Positions 49,613-57,675 of a stretch of DNA of 64,000 nucleotides are shown here, in pieces. Origin of the DNA: Streptomyces sp. NBC_00878 (GTDB lineage Bacteria > Actinomycetota > Actinomycetes > Streptomycetales > Streptomycetaceae); assembly GCF_026341515.1 (NCBI RefSeq), contig NZ_JAPEOK010000001.1:6820001-6884000 (forward strand), written 5' to 3'. A program made the translations under genes and the position numbers. Under the pieces are notes generated by a model, which worked only from the letters and a program-made list of their open reading frames with translations, was not told where the DNA came from and ran no database searches. How positions within the stretch are numbered: the first letter of the stretch is position 1; the number at the start of each line of letters is the position of its first letter.

Positions 49613-51028
49613 TCACCGGCCTTCCAGCGGAGCGCCCGGCGGGGCGATTCCGCCGAGCCCCGCCTCGTACAGCGCGTGAGCCGTCCGCAGGACCAGCGCG
49701 TCCTGGTGACGCGCCCCCACGATCTGAAGGCCGACCGGCAAGCCGGTCTCATCCGTGCCGACCGGGACGGTCGCCGCAGGCTGCTGCGTCATGTTGAAGG
49801 GGTAGGTGAAGGGCGTCCAGCCCGTCCACCGGCGGTGGCCCGAGCCGCGAGGAACCTCCGTGCCCGCCTCGAACGCGGTGATCGGGATCGTCGGAGTGAC
49901 CAGCACGTCGTACGTCTCGTGGAAGAGGCCCATCCGGCGGCCGAGTTCCATGCGGACATCCACCGCGGCGAGGTAGTCCAGCGTGCTGGACCGGGCCCCC
50001 AGATCGCAGATCTCCCGCAACCCGGGGTCCAGCAGTTTCCGCTGGTCGGGGCCGAGTCGCTGGGTGACCCGGGCCGCCCCGCCGAACCACAGCACGTGGA
50101 ACGCCTCGACGGGATCCGTGAAGTCGGGGTCGGCCTCCTCGACGTACGCCCCGAGGGCCGCGAGCCCCTCCACCCCGCGCCGCACCGCCGCGGCGACCCC
50201 GGGCTGGACAGCCACCTGCCCGCCGAGGGACGGCGAGTACGCGACCCGCAGCCCCCGCACACCGCCCGCCAGTCCGTCCACGAACGAGCCGCTCACCGGG
50301 CCGAGTTGCGACCAGTCCCGTGGGTCCGGACCGCTGATGACGTCCATCATCAGCGCCGCGTCGGCGGCGTCCCGCGTCATCGGCCCGACGTGCGCCAGCG
50401 TGCCGAAGGCGCTCGCGGGATACAGCGGCACCCTCCCGTACGTCGCCTTCAGGGCGAAGATCCCGCAGAAGGCGCCGGGGATACGGACGCTGCCGCCCCC
50501 GTCCGTGCCCAGCGACAGCGGGCCCGCGCCCAGCGCGACGGCCGCCGCGCTGCCGCCGCTGGACCCGCCCGAGGTGCGCGAGGGGTCGTACGGGTTCCGT
50601 GTCACGCCCGACTGCGGTGAGTCAGTGACGCCCTTCCAGCCGAACTCGGGTGTCGTCGTCCGGCCGAGGAACACGGCCCCGTGCTCGCGCAGCCGGGCCA
50701 CGGAGGGCGCGTCCTCGTCCCAACGGCCCTGCGGGGAGATCGTTTTGGAGCCCTTCAGGGTCGGCCCGCCACGCATCAGCAGGATGTCCTTCACCGAGAC
50801 CGGCACCCCGTCGACCAGCCCGGCCGGCTCGCCGCGCCGCCACCGCTCGGCCGACTCCCGGGCCTGCGCGAGGGCCTCGTCCCCGTCGACGCGTACGAAC
50901 GCGTTCACCGCGGGCTGGACCTCCTCGGCCCTGCGCAGCGCGGCCCGCACCACGTCCACGGGGCTGAATTCGCCCTTGCGGTATCCCTCGACGAGTCCTA
51001 CCGCGGTCAGCTCGGTGAGCTCGGTCAT
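49613..51028 (-). CDS. Amidase-signature-family amidohydrolase
   Basis: 471 residues from ATG 51028 with GGAGGGGCGG directly upstream. The Ser-cis-Ser-Lys triad is visible: catalytic Lys in PVSVKDILLM, cis-Ser in TDGGGSVRIPG and Ser nucleophile in SGGSSGGSAAAVALG. The family hydrolyses amides (indole-acetamide, malonamate, nitrile-derived amides). It is downstream of the convergent DUF3830 repeat and 32 nt behind the 2-hydroxyacid dehydrogenase, same direction. It could hydrolyse an N-acetyl or lactam intermediate of the ehu-imported compound; this is inference. Confidence 0.9.
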   Translation of the reverse strand: MTELTELTAVGLVEGYRKGEFSPVDVVRAALRRAEEVQPAVNAFVRVDGDEALAQARESAERWRRGEPAGLVDGVPVSVKDILLMRGGPTLKGSKTISPQGRWDEDAPSVARLREHGAVFLGRTTTPEFGWKGVTDSPQSGVTRNPYDPSRTSGGSSGGSAAAVALGAGPLSLGTDGGGSVRIPGAFCGIFALKATYGRVPLYPASAFGTLAHVGPMTRDAADAALMMDVISGPDPRDWSQLGPVSGSFVDGLAGGVRGLRVAYSPSLGGQVAVQPGVAAAVRRGVEGLAALGAYVEEADPDFTDPVEAFHVLWFGGAARVTQRLGPDQRKLLDPGLREICDLGARSSTLDYLAAVDVRMELGRRMGLFHETYDVLVTPTIPITAFEAGTEVPRGSGHRRWTGWTPFTYPFNMTQQPAATVPVGTDETGLPVGLQIVGARHQDALVLRTAHALYEAGLGGIAPPGAPLEGR

Positions 51029-51060
51029 CCGCCCCTCCAACGTGCTTCAGTGAACGTGCT

Positions 51061-52035
51061 TCAGTGGCCAGGTACGTATCCACGCTGCTTGTCGACGACG
51101 TTCGGCAGCGGCTTGCCCGCCTCCCAGAGCTCGTACAACTCCACGAACTGCGTACCGAGTTCGTCCCGCCAGCCCACCGTGTCCCCGCTCATGTGCGGCG
51201 ACACGATCAGACCCGGGGCCTCCCACAACGGACTGTCGGGGCCCAGCGGTTCGTGCTCGAAGACGTCGAGCGCCGCCCCCGCGATCCAGCGGCTCGCGAG
51301 AGCCTCGGCCAGCGCTTCCTCGATCACAAGCTGCCCGCGCCCGACGTTCACGAAGCGTGCCGACGGCTGCATCAGTCCAAAACGCCGCGCGTCGAACATC
51401 CCGTACGTGTCCTCCGTCAGCGGCGCCGCGGACACCACCCAGTCGGCGCGGGCGATCAGCCGGTCGAGGTCCTCCGGGCCGTGCACCCCCTCGCGCGCTG
51501 TGCGCCCCACGAGCGCCGTCGTGATGCCGAGGGCCTTCAGGGTCCGCTCGATCGCGCGCCCGATCGGCCCGGAACCCACCACGCACGCGCGCGTGCCCGC
51601 GATCCGCTGCGACTCGCGGTGCCGCCACTCCCGCGCCCGCTGCAACTCCCAGGTGCGCGGCAGATCCTTGGCCATGGCGAGGACGAGCGCGGCCACGTAC
51701 TCCGCGATCGGCTGGTCGAAGACGCCGCGCGCGTTCGTCACCAGCGTGTCGGACGCGGCGAGTTCGGGGCACATCAGGTGGTCCACGCCCGCGCTCGCCG
51801 TGTGCACCCAGCGTGGTCGCGGGCCCTCGCCGGGCCAGGCCCGGCGCACGGCGTGCGAGGCGAAGTCCCAGACCAGCAGGACGTCCGCGGAGGGCAGGAG
51901 CGCGGCCAGCGAGGACTCGTCGGCGTGCTCGATCCGCACCCGGCCGGTGAGCCGGCCGAGCCGGGGCGGCGGCTCGGCGTCGAGCACCAGGAGGGTTGTC
52001 TTTTCGGCCAGGTTCGGGGGCGTGGCAGAGGTCAT
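51061..52035 (-). CDS. D-isomer-specific 2-hydroxyacid dehydrogenase
   Basis: 324 residues from ATG 52035 (longer in-frame starts up to 52056 are possible; no clear ribosome-binding site). The NAD domain has GTRACVVGSGPIGRAIERTL; catalytic Arg is in NVGRGQLV, Glu in DVFEHEPLGPDSPLW and His in VSPHMSGD. It reduces a 2-keto acid to a D-2-hydroxyacid or the reverse. It is upstream of the amidase and divergent from the maleate-isomerase-like pair, suggesting a role in the same catabolic pathway. Confidence 0.88.
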   Translation of the reverse strand: MTSATPPNLAEKTTLLVLDAEPPPRLGRLTGRVRIEHADESSLAALLPSADVLLVWDFASHAVRRAWPGEGPRPRWVHTASAGVDHLMCPELAASDTLVTNARGVFDQPIAEYVAALVLAMAKDLPRTWELQRAREWRHRESQRIAGTRACVVGSGPIGRAIERTLKALGITTALVGRTAREGVHGPEDLDRLIARADWVVSAAPLTEDTYGMFDARRFGLMQPSARFVNVGRGQLVIEEALAEALASRWIAGAALDVFEHEPLGPDSPLWEAPGLIVSPHMSGDTVGWRDELGTQFVELYELWEAGKPLPNVVDKQRGYVPGH

Positions 52036-52180
52036 CGGGGGGAAACCATTTCGCAACGAGGGTCCGCTTCTCTGGTATCTGGACGCTGGACGCCGGGCTC
52101 TGAGTGCTTGCGGGACATCGGCCGAACCGTCTGGGACCGGCCGTCGGGCCGGGGGCGCACAGCCGTCTCAGATGCGCGGA

Positions 52181-52209
52181 TTGACCACGCTCGCACCGGA
52201 ACCTACCTT
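52181..52209 (+). promoter_or_regulatory. Probable promoter of the maleate-isomerase-like gene pair
   Basis: TTGACC (52181-52186), 17 nt, then TACCTT (52204-52209). This fits the TTGACN / TANNNT pattern of the main Streptomyces sigma factor and lies about 140 nt before the ATG at 52351. The rest of the 315-nt divergent region 52036-52350 has no other recognised element. Confidence 0.6.
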
Positions 52210-52350
52210 CGTCAACAAGGGCTAGTTTCCGTGGGAATCCCGGAGTCCCGTCCGTTCCCCTGTCCCGACGTCCCGGCACGCGCCGGCTTGTGTCCCCCCG
52301 GCCTCCCGGCCGGTCACCACCGCTCGCTCGACCTGAGTTTGGGGCTGCTC

Positions 52351-53148
52351 ATGGACGTCTCCTTCCTTGGTGGACCACACCCTCAACGGGGTGTCGGTGT
52401 CGTCGCTCCCTTCGACTTCGCCCTCGACCGCGAACTGTGGCGCTGGGTCCCGGACGAGGTCTCACTCCACCTCACCCGTACCCCGTTCGTGCCCGTCGAG
52501 GTCAGCCTCGACCTGGCCCGGCTGGTCAGCGAGCACGAGACGCTCGGCGACGCGGTGCGCGCGCTGAACGCCGTCGGGCCGGAGATCGTCGCGTACGCCT
52601 GTACGTCCGGCAGTTTCGTCGGCGGCATCCCGGGCGAGCGCGCGATGTGCGAGGCCATGACCCGGGCCGGCGAGATCCCCTCCGTGACCACGTCCGGCGC
52701 CCTCCTGGAGGCGCTGGAGGAGCTGGGCGCACGCCGGATCGCGCTCGTCACGCCGTACACCGTCTCCGTGACCCAGTCCCTGGAGGACTACCTCGCCGAG
52801 GCGGGCATCACGGTCACCGGCCGCGCCTACATGGGCCTGACCAGGCACATCTGGAAGGTCCCGTACCGCAACGTGGTCGACATGGCCCGCGGCGCCGTAC
52901 GCGACCACGCGGACGCTCTCTTCATCAGCTGCACCAACCTCCCGACGTACGACGTCATCCCGCAGCTGGAGGCCGAGCTGCGCATCCCGGTGATCTCGGC
53001 CAACCAGGTGACGATGTGGGCTGCCCTGCGTCACCTGGGTACCCGGGCAGTAGGGCCGTACCAGGCACTGATCGACGAGTCGGCACGACAGCGACCCGTA
53101 CCGCCGGTACCGCCCGCACTGCCGGAAGAACAGGAAGGTTGGGCATGA
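52351..53148 (+). CDS. Maleate isomerase / arylmalonate decarboxylase-like protein (EutA-like), first copy
   Basis: 265 residues from ATG 52351. It belongs to the Asp/Glu racemase superfamily: two catalytic Cys are in place, ACTSGSFVGG (about 85) and SCTNLPTYD (about 200). Arylmalonate decarboxylases, maleate cis-trans isomerases and the EutA proteins of ectoine catabolism share this fold. It is co-translated with a paralogue (ATGA overlap at 53145). It is the better candidate of the pair to be a two-cysteine isomerase or racemase. Confidence 0.82.
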   Translation: MDVSFLGGPHPQRGVGVVAPFDFALDRELWRWVPDEVSLHLTRTPFVPVEVSLDLARLVSEHETLGDAVRALNAVGPEIVAYACTSGSFVGGIPGERAMCEAMTRAGEIPSVTTSGALLEALEELGARRIALVTPYTVSVTQSLEDYLAEAGITVTGRAYMGLTRHIWKVPYRNVVDMARGAVRDHADALFISCTNLPTYDVIPQLEAELRIPVISANQVTMWAALRHLGTRAVGPYQALIDESARQRPVPPVPPALPEEQEGWA

Positions 53149-53876
53149 CGGCTCTCGGATTTCTCTACCCGGGCCACTCGGCCGAGGACGACTACCCGCG
53201 CATCGAGCAGCTCCTTGGCAGCGACATCCGCCTCCACGTCGTCCACACGGACATCGGTGAGGACGCCCATCGCGTGGACGCGCTGCTGGAGATGGGCTCG
53301 GCGCCCCGTCTCGCCGCCGGGATCGAGGATCTGCGCCTGTCCGGTGCCGAGGCGGTGGTCTGGGCCTGCACGAGCGGCAGTTTCGTCTACGGCTGGGAGG
53401 GCGCCCACGACCAGGTCCGCACGCTGGCCACGACGGCGGGACTGCCGGCCTCGTCGACGTCCTTCGCGTTCGCCCACGCGGTACGGGAGCTGGGGGTGAA
53501 GCGGGTCGCGATCGCGGCGACGTACCCCGACGACGTGGCCGTCCTCTTCGGGACCTTCCTGAGTGACGCGGGCCTGGATGTCCTCGGCGTGCGCAGTTCC
53601 GGGATCATCACGGCGGCCGAGGTGGGCACGTGGGGTGAGGCGGAAGTGCTGGCCCTGGCCCGCGCGGGTGACCATCCGGAGGCGGAGGTTGTCCTCCTGC
53701 CCGACACGGCCCTCCACACGGCCTCCCACATCCCGACCCTGGAAAAGGAACTGGGCAAGCCGGTCCTCACCGCGAACCAGGTCACGGTCTGGGAGGCGCT
53801 ACGCCTCACAGGCCGCCGCGTGAACGCCCGCGAACTCGGCGCCCTCTTCACACGGGAGCCGATCGTCCAGGTGTGA
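53145..53876 (+). CDS. Maleate isomerase / decarboxylase-like paralogue lacking the second catalytic cysteine
   Basis: 243 residues. The N-terminus FLYPGHSAEDDYPRIEQLL and ACTSGSFVYGWEG retain the first Cys, but the position of the second catalytic Cys reads VLLPDTALHTASH, with Asp-Thr instead of Ser-Cys-Thr. It has lost one of the two bases of a typical racemase or isomerase and may be a decarboxylase-type one-cysteine enzyme, a non-catalytic partner, or a heterodimer subunit. It is translationally coupled to the preceding paralogue. Confidence 0.82.
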   Translation: MTALGFLYPGHSAEDDYPRIEQLLGSDIRLHVVHTDIGEDAHRVDALLEMGSAPRLAAGIEDLRLSGAEAVVWACTSGSFVYGWEGAHDQVRTLATTAGLPASSTSFAFAHAVRELGVKRVAIAATYPDDVAVLFGTFLSDAGLDVLGVRSSGIITAAEVGTWGEAEVLALARAGDHPEAEVVLLPDTALHTASHIPTLEKELGKPVLTANQVTVWEALRLTGRRVNARELGALFTREPIVQV

Positions 53877-53972
53877 CGGGCCCGGCGGGGGCGGCGGGGG
53901 CGAGGGAATAAGCGGAGCCCCCCTCCTGTTAGGGCACCGCGGACAGCGCGACGTACCAAACAGGAGGAACCC

Positions 53973-55103
53973 GTGGCGGCACCGGACCACACCACCCCCA
54001 CCGACCCCGACGAGATCAGGGCGGAGGCGAAGGGCACCGCCCCCGTCCCCCTCTCCGTCCTCGACCTGGTCACGGTCGGCGCGGGCCGTACCGCGAGCGA
54101 CGCCCTCCGCACCAGCGTCACGCTCTCCCGCCTCGCGGAGGACAGGGGATTCCACCGCTACTGGGTCGCCGAGCACCACTCCATGCCAGGCGTCGCCTCC
54201 ACCTCTCCCGCCGTGATCCTCGCCCACCTCGCCGCCCACACGACCCGCATCCGCCTCGGCTCGGGCGGCGTCATGCTCCCGAACCACGCCCCGCTGGTCA
54301 TCGCGGAGCAGTTCGGCACGCTGGAGGCGATGGCTCCGGGCCGCATCGACCTGGGCCTCGGCCGGGCCCCAGGGACGGACGGCCCCACCGCCGCCGCCCT
54401 CCGCCGCACCGACCGGCTCAACGAGGGCGCGGACGACTTCCCCCAGCAGCTCGCGGAGCTCACCCGCTTCCTGGACGACGACTTCCCCGACGGCCACCCC
54501 TACGCCCGCATCCACGCGGTCCCGGGACCGATCCAGGCGACCTCCCCCGGCGGCGTCCAGTCCCCGCACCGCCCTCCGGTCTGGCTGCTCGGCTCCTCCG
54601 GCTTCAGTGCCCGTCTCGCGGGCGTCCTCGGCCTGCCCTTCGCCTTCGCGCACCACTTCTCGGCGCAGAACACCGTCCCGGCGCTCGACCTCTACCGCGA
54701 GTCCTTCCAGCCGTCGGCCGTACTCGACTCGCCCTACGCCCTGATCGGCGTCTCCGCCCTCGCGACGGACGACGAGAAGGAGGCCCGCCGCCAGATCATG
54801 GCCGCCGCGCTGAACATGGTCCGCCTGCGCACCGGCCGCCCCGGCCTGGTCCCCACCCCGGAGGAGGCCGAGGCGTACGAATTCAGCCCGATGGAGCGGG
54901 AGTTCGTCGACTCCTGGAACGCGAACGTCATCCACGGCACCGCCGACGAGGTCCGCTCCGGCCTCGACGACCTCCAGAAGCGCACCGGCGCCGACGAGTT
55001 GATGCTCACCTCCAACGCCCACAGCGGGGACGTACGCCTGCGCTCCTACGAACTGATCGCGGACGCCTACCAGTTGCCCACGATCGGCCGGCCTCAGGTC
55101 TGA
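53973..55103 (+). CDS. LLM-class flavin-dependent oxidoreductase
   Basis: 376 residues from GTG 53973, with AGGAGG upstream. The family features are PVPLSVLDLVTVGAG, FHRYWVAEHHSMPGVAS (flavin-contacting), TTRIRLGSGGVMLPNHAPLVIAEQF and PGRIDLGLGRAPGTDG, then a long C-terminal barrel. Luciferase-like monooxygenases use FMN or F420; the cofactor cannot be read reliably. It lies downstream of the maleate-isomerase-like pair. Its stop overlaps the convergent cdgA-like gene by 10 nt. Confidence 0.88.
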   Translation: MAAPDHTTPTDPDEIRAEAKGTAPVPLSVLDLVTVGAGRTASDALRTSVTLSRLAEDRGFHRYWVAEHHSMPGVASTSPAVILAHLAAHTTRIRLGSGGVMLPNHAPLVIAEQFGTLEAMAPGRIDLGLGRAPGTDGPTAAALRRTDRLNEGADDFPQQLAELTRFLDDDFPDGHPYARIHAVPGPIQATSPGGVQSPHRPPVWLLGSSGFSARLAGVLGLPFAFAHHFSAQNTVPALDLYRESFQPSAVLDSPYALIGVSALATDDEKEARRQIMAAALNMVRLRTGRPGLVPTPEEAEAYEFSPMEREFVDSWNANVIHGTADEVRSGLDDLQKRTGADELMLTSNAHSGDVRLRSYELIADAYQLPTIGRPQV

Positions 55104-57280
55104 GGGACCGCCGCCGCCGTCAAGAGCGCGGAGATACGATCCGGCGCCACCGGCCGGGAGTACAGCCACCCCTGGCCGGTGTCGCAGCCGATGCGCCGCA
55201 GCCGGGACGCCTGGCCCGCCGTCTCCACGCACTCCGCGGTGACCGTCAGACCGAGCCGGTGCGCGAGCTGGATCATCGCCTCGACGACGACCTCGTCGGC
55301 CGGGTTGGGCGGGGCCGCGGAGCCGTCGCCGCTCTCGTACTGGAAGCCGCGCACGAACGAGCCGTCGAGCTTCAGGACCGAGACCGGCAGCCGGCTGAGG
55401 TAGGCGAGGTTCGAGTAGCCCGTGCCGAAGTCGTCGATGGCGATGCGTACGCCCATGTCGCTCAGCGCCTGGAGGGCCTGGAGCGGGCGGCCCGCCGAGC
55501 CCATCACCGCTGACTCGGTGAGCTCCAGTTGGAGGAGATGCGGAGCGAGTCCGGTTTCCGCGAGCGTCGCCGCCACGTCCGCCACCAGGTCGGAGTCCCA
55601 GACCTGACGCACCGCCACGTTCACGCTGACGAAGATCGGTTCCGCGTCCGGGTGGTCCAGCTGCCAGCGGCGCGCCTGCCGGCAGGCGGTGGCGAGCACC
55701 CAGCGGCCCAGCTGCACGATCGAACCGTCCTCCTCGGCAAGTCCGATGAACCGATTCGGCGTCAGTGTGCCGAACTGAGGATGGTTCCATCGGACCAGTG
55801 CCTCGACCCCGCGCACCCCGCCGTCCTCCATGCATACGAGCGGCTGGTACTCCAGGGTGAACTCGCCCTTCTCGATGGCCGGGCGGAGGGTGGAGGAGAG
55901 GGCCTGGCGGGTCATCCGGTGGGCGTTGCGCTCCGGGTCGAAGAGCGTCCAGCGGGACTTGCCGTCGGCCTTCGCCCAGTACAGCGTCGTGTCGGCGGCC
56001 TGCATCAGACCGGTCGCGGTGGTGCCGGCCGCGTGCCGCTCGACGACACCGATCGAGGCCGAGACCGAGAGCCGCTGCCCGGAGAGGTCGAACGGCACCT
56101 GGAGGGACTTCAGTACGGAGTCCGCGAGGTCCGCGAGTTGCTCCGTACCCGTGGAGTCCTCGACCAGCAGGGCGAACTCGTCGCCGCCGAGCCGGGCGAC
56201 CAGCGGGGTGGCCGGTCGCGCGTGCCCCGCCTCGTTCGCGCAGCGCGTCAGCCGCTCGGCGACGGCCGCGAGCAGCCGGTCGCCGACGCGGTGGCCGAGC
56301 GTGTCGTTGACCGCCTTGAACCCGTCGAGGTCCAGATAGCAGAGCCCGATCCGGCCGGTGCCGGACTCCTCGTACGACTCGACCTCCAGTGCGGCCGAAA
56401 GTCGCTCGAAGAACAGGGTGCGGTTGGGCAGCCGGGTCACCGCGTCGTGCATCTGCAAGTGACGTAGCCGGGCCTGTAGTTCGCGGCGGGAGCTGATGTC
56501 GGAGACCGAGAGCAGCACCGCGCGCTCCTCCTCGGGCAGCGGACTGACCGTCACCTGCGCCCAGAGGGAGTGGCCGTCGGGGTGTTTGAGACGTCGGGTG
56601 CAGCGGAGTCTGGCCTGCCGGCCGCGGAGCACCTCGCGGTACGCGTGCCACGTACGGGCGTCCGAGGCGAGGTCCACCAGGTCGGCGGCGATCCGGCCGG
56701 TCAGCCCTTCCGGACCCGCGCCGAGGAGCGCGGCCAGCGTGTCGTTGGCCGTCACGACCAGGCCGTCCCGGTCCACGACGGCCATCGCGAGGGGAGCGGC
56801 GGCGAAAGTGGCGCGGAATGTGCGGGCGCCGGCTTCGGCACCGGCACCAAAACCGGCCTTGGCACCGGTTGCGGCAGGGCGACCGGCGTCGGCGAGGGGG
56901 GCGCCGCCGGCGAGGGGATCGGTGCCGCCGGCAAGGGGATCGGTGCCGACGGCAAGGGGATCGGTGCCGACGCGGGGGTCGGTGCCCGCGTCGAAGTCGA
57001 TCCCTGGGCGAGGGGGGAACCCGGCCGGGGAACCGGCCGAGAGCAGGGCCGGAAGTCCGGCCAACAGACCGGACGGGAATCCGGCGAGGAAGTCGGCCGG
57101 AAGCCCGGCCGGAAGTCCCTCCGAGAGGTCCAGAGGGGGTGCGACCAGGGGATCGACGCGTGGGACCCGTTCCTCGTGAGGAGGGGTCCCGACGCGACGA
57201 GAGGCCGCGATGTGACTCTCTGTGACAGTTGGCCGGACGAGGTCTGTCGTGCGCGCCGGCCCATCGGACGTTCCGCTCAC
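55094..57280 (-). CDS. cdgA: PAS-GGDEF-EAL cyclic-di-GMP protein (CdgA-like)
   Basis: 728 residues from GTG 57280, with GGGAG seven bases upstream. The variable N-terminus (about 1-150) contains Gly/Pro-rich repeats (GTDPLAVGTDPLAGGTDPLAGG type). A PAS domain (about 155-280) is followed by a GGDEF domain with intact RLGGDEFALL and an EAL domain with intact GVEALVRWNHP. The RxxD inhibition site five residues before GGDEF is absent. Intact motifs suggest both synthesis and hydrolysis of c-di-GMP are possible. A BldD-like box lies about 224 nt upstream. In S. coelicolor the cdgA gene is near cslA, which supports the name. Confidence 0.85.
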   Translation of the reverse strand: MSGTSDGPARTTDLVRPTVTESHIAASRRVGTPPHEERVPRVDPLVAPPLDLSEGLPAGLPADFLAGFPSGLLAGLPALLSAGSPAGFPPRPGIDFDAGTDPRVGTDPLAVGTDPLAGGTDPLAGGAPLADAGRPAATGAKAGFGAGAEAGARTFRATFAAAPLAMAVVDRDGLVVTANDTLAALLGAGPEGLTGRIAADLVDLASDARTWHAYREVLRGRQARLRCTRRLKHPDGHSLWAQVTVSPLPEEERAVLLSVSDISSRRELQARLRHLQMHDAVTRLPNRTLFFERLSAALEVESYEESGTGRIGLCYLDLDGFKAVNDTLGHRVGDRLLAAVAERLTRCANEAGHARPATPLVARLGGDEFALLVEDSTGTEQLADLADSVLKSLQVPFDLSGQRLSVSASIGVVERHAAGTTATGLMQAADTTLYWAKADGKSRWTLFDPERNAHRMTRQALSSTLRPAIEKGEFTLEYQPLVCMEDGGVRGVEALVRWNHPQFGTLTPNRFIGLAEEDGSIVQLGRWVLATACRQARRWQLDHPDAEPIFVSVNVAVRQVWDSDLVADVAATLAETGLAPHLLQLELTESAVMGSAGRPLQALQALSDMGVRIAIDDFGTGYSNLAYLSRLPVSVLKLDGSFVRGFQYESGDGSAAPPNPADEVVVEAMIQLAHRLGLTVTAECVETAGQASRLRRIGCDTGQGWLYSRPVAPDRISALLTAAAVPQT

Positions 57281-57503
57281 CGTTCGCTCCCGCTGTGCAC
57301 TCGTTCGTCGTACAGGACTCGTCGGGGGGTCGGCCGGTGGTGGACGGCCGCTCTAGCCGTGTCTGCGCAGGAAAGTGTGCCGATCATAGAGGGTGGCCGT
57401 TTGGCCTTCCAGCTACTCTCCAGTGTCCCCGATGAACCCCTCTCTCTGACAGATCGTTTCTGCCCGCAGCTGGATGGGTTCCTTCCCTGGTCGATCGCTT
57501 GTG

Positions 57504-57516
57504 ACGTTCCGTGAGT
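57504..57516. promoter_or_regulatory. BldD-like box upstream of the cdgA-like gene
   Basis: TGACGTTCCGTGA has the TNAC-N5-GTNA halves of the BldD consensus (the reverse strand reads TCACGGAACGTCA). It lies in the 395-nt divergent region between the cdgA-like gene and the M6 protease, 224 nt from the cdgA start. In S. coelicolor cdgA is a known BldD target. The rest of this 57281-57675 region shows no gene. Confidence 0.55.
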
Positions 57517-57675
57517 GCTCGGGGTGTCGGCGCGTCCTGGCGCCCCCTGGCGCTCCCCGATGTTCTCGGTCGGATGTCGGCCCTCTCACTCCTTTGGTTC
57601 AGATAAACAGGGCGTAGGTGATCAAACCGGCACAGGCTGGTTGCGGTATCCCGAATTCCGCATCCGGAGGTCGAC

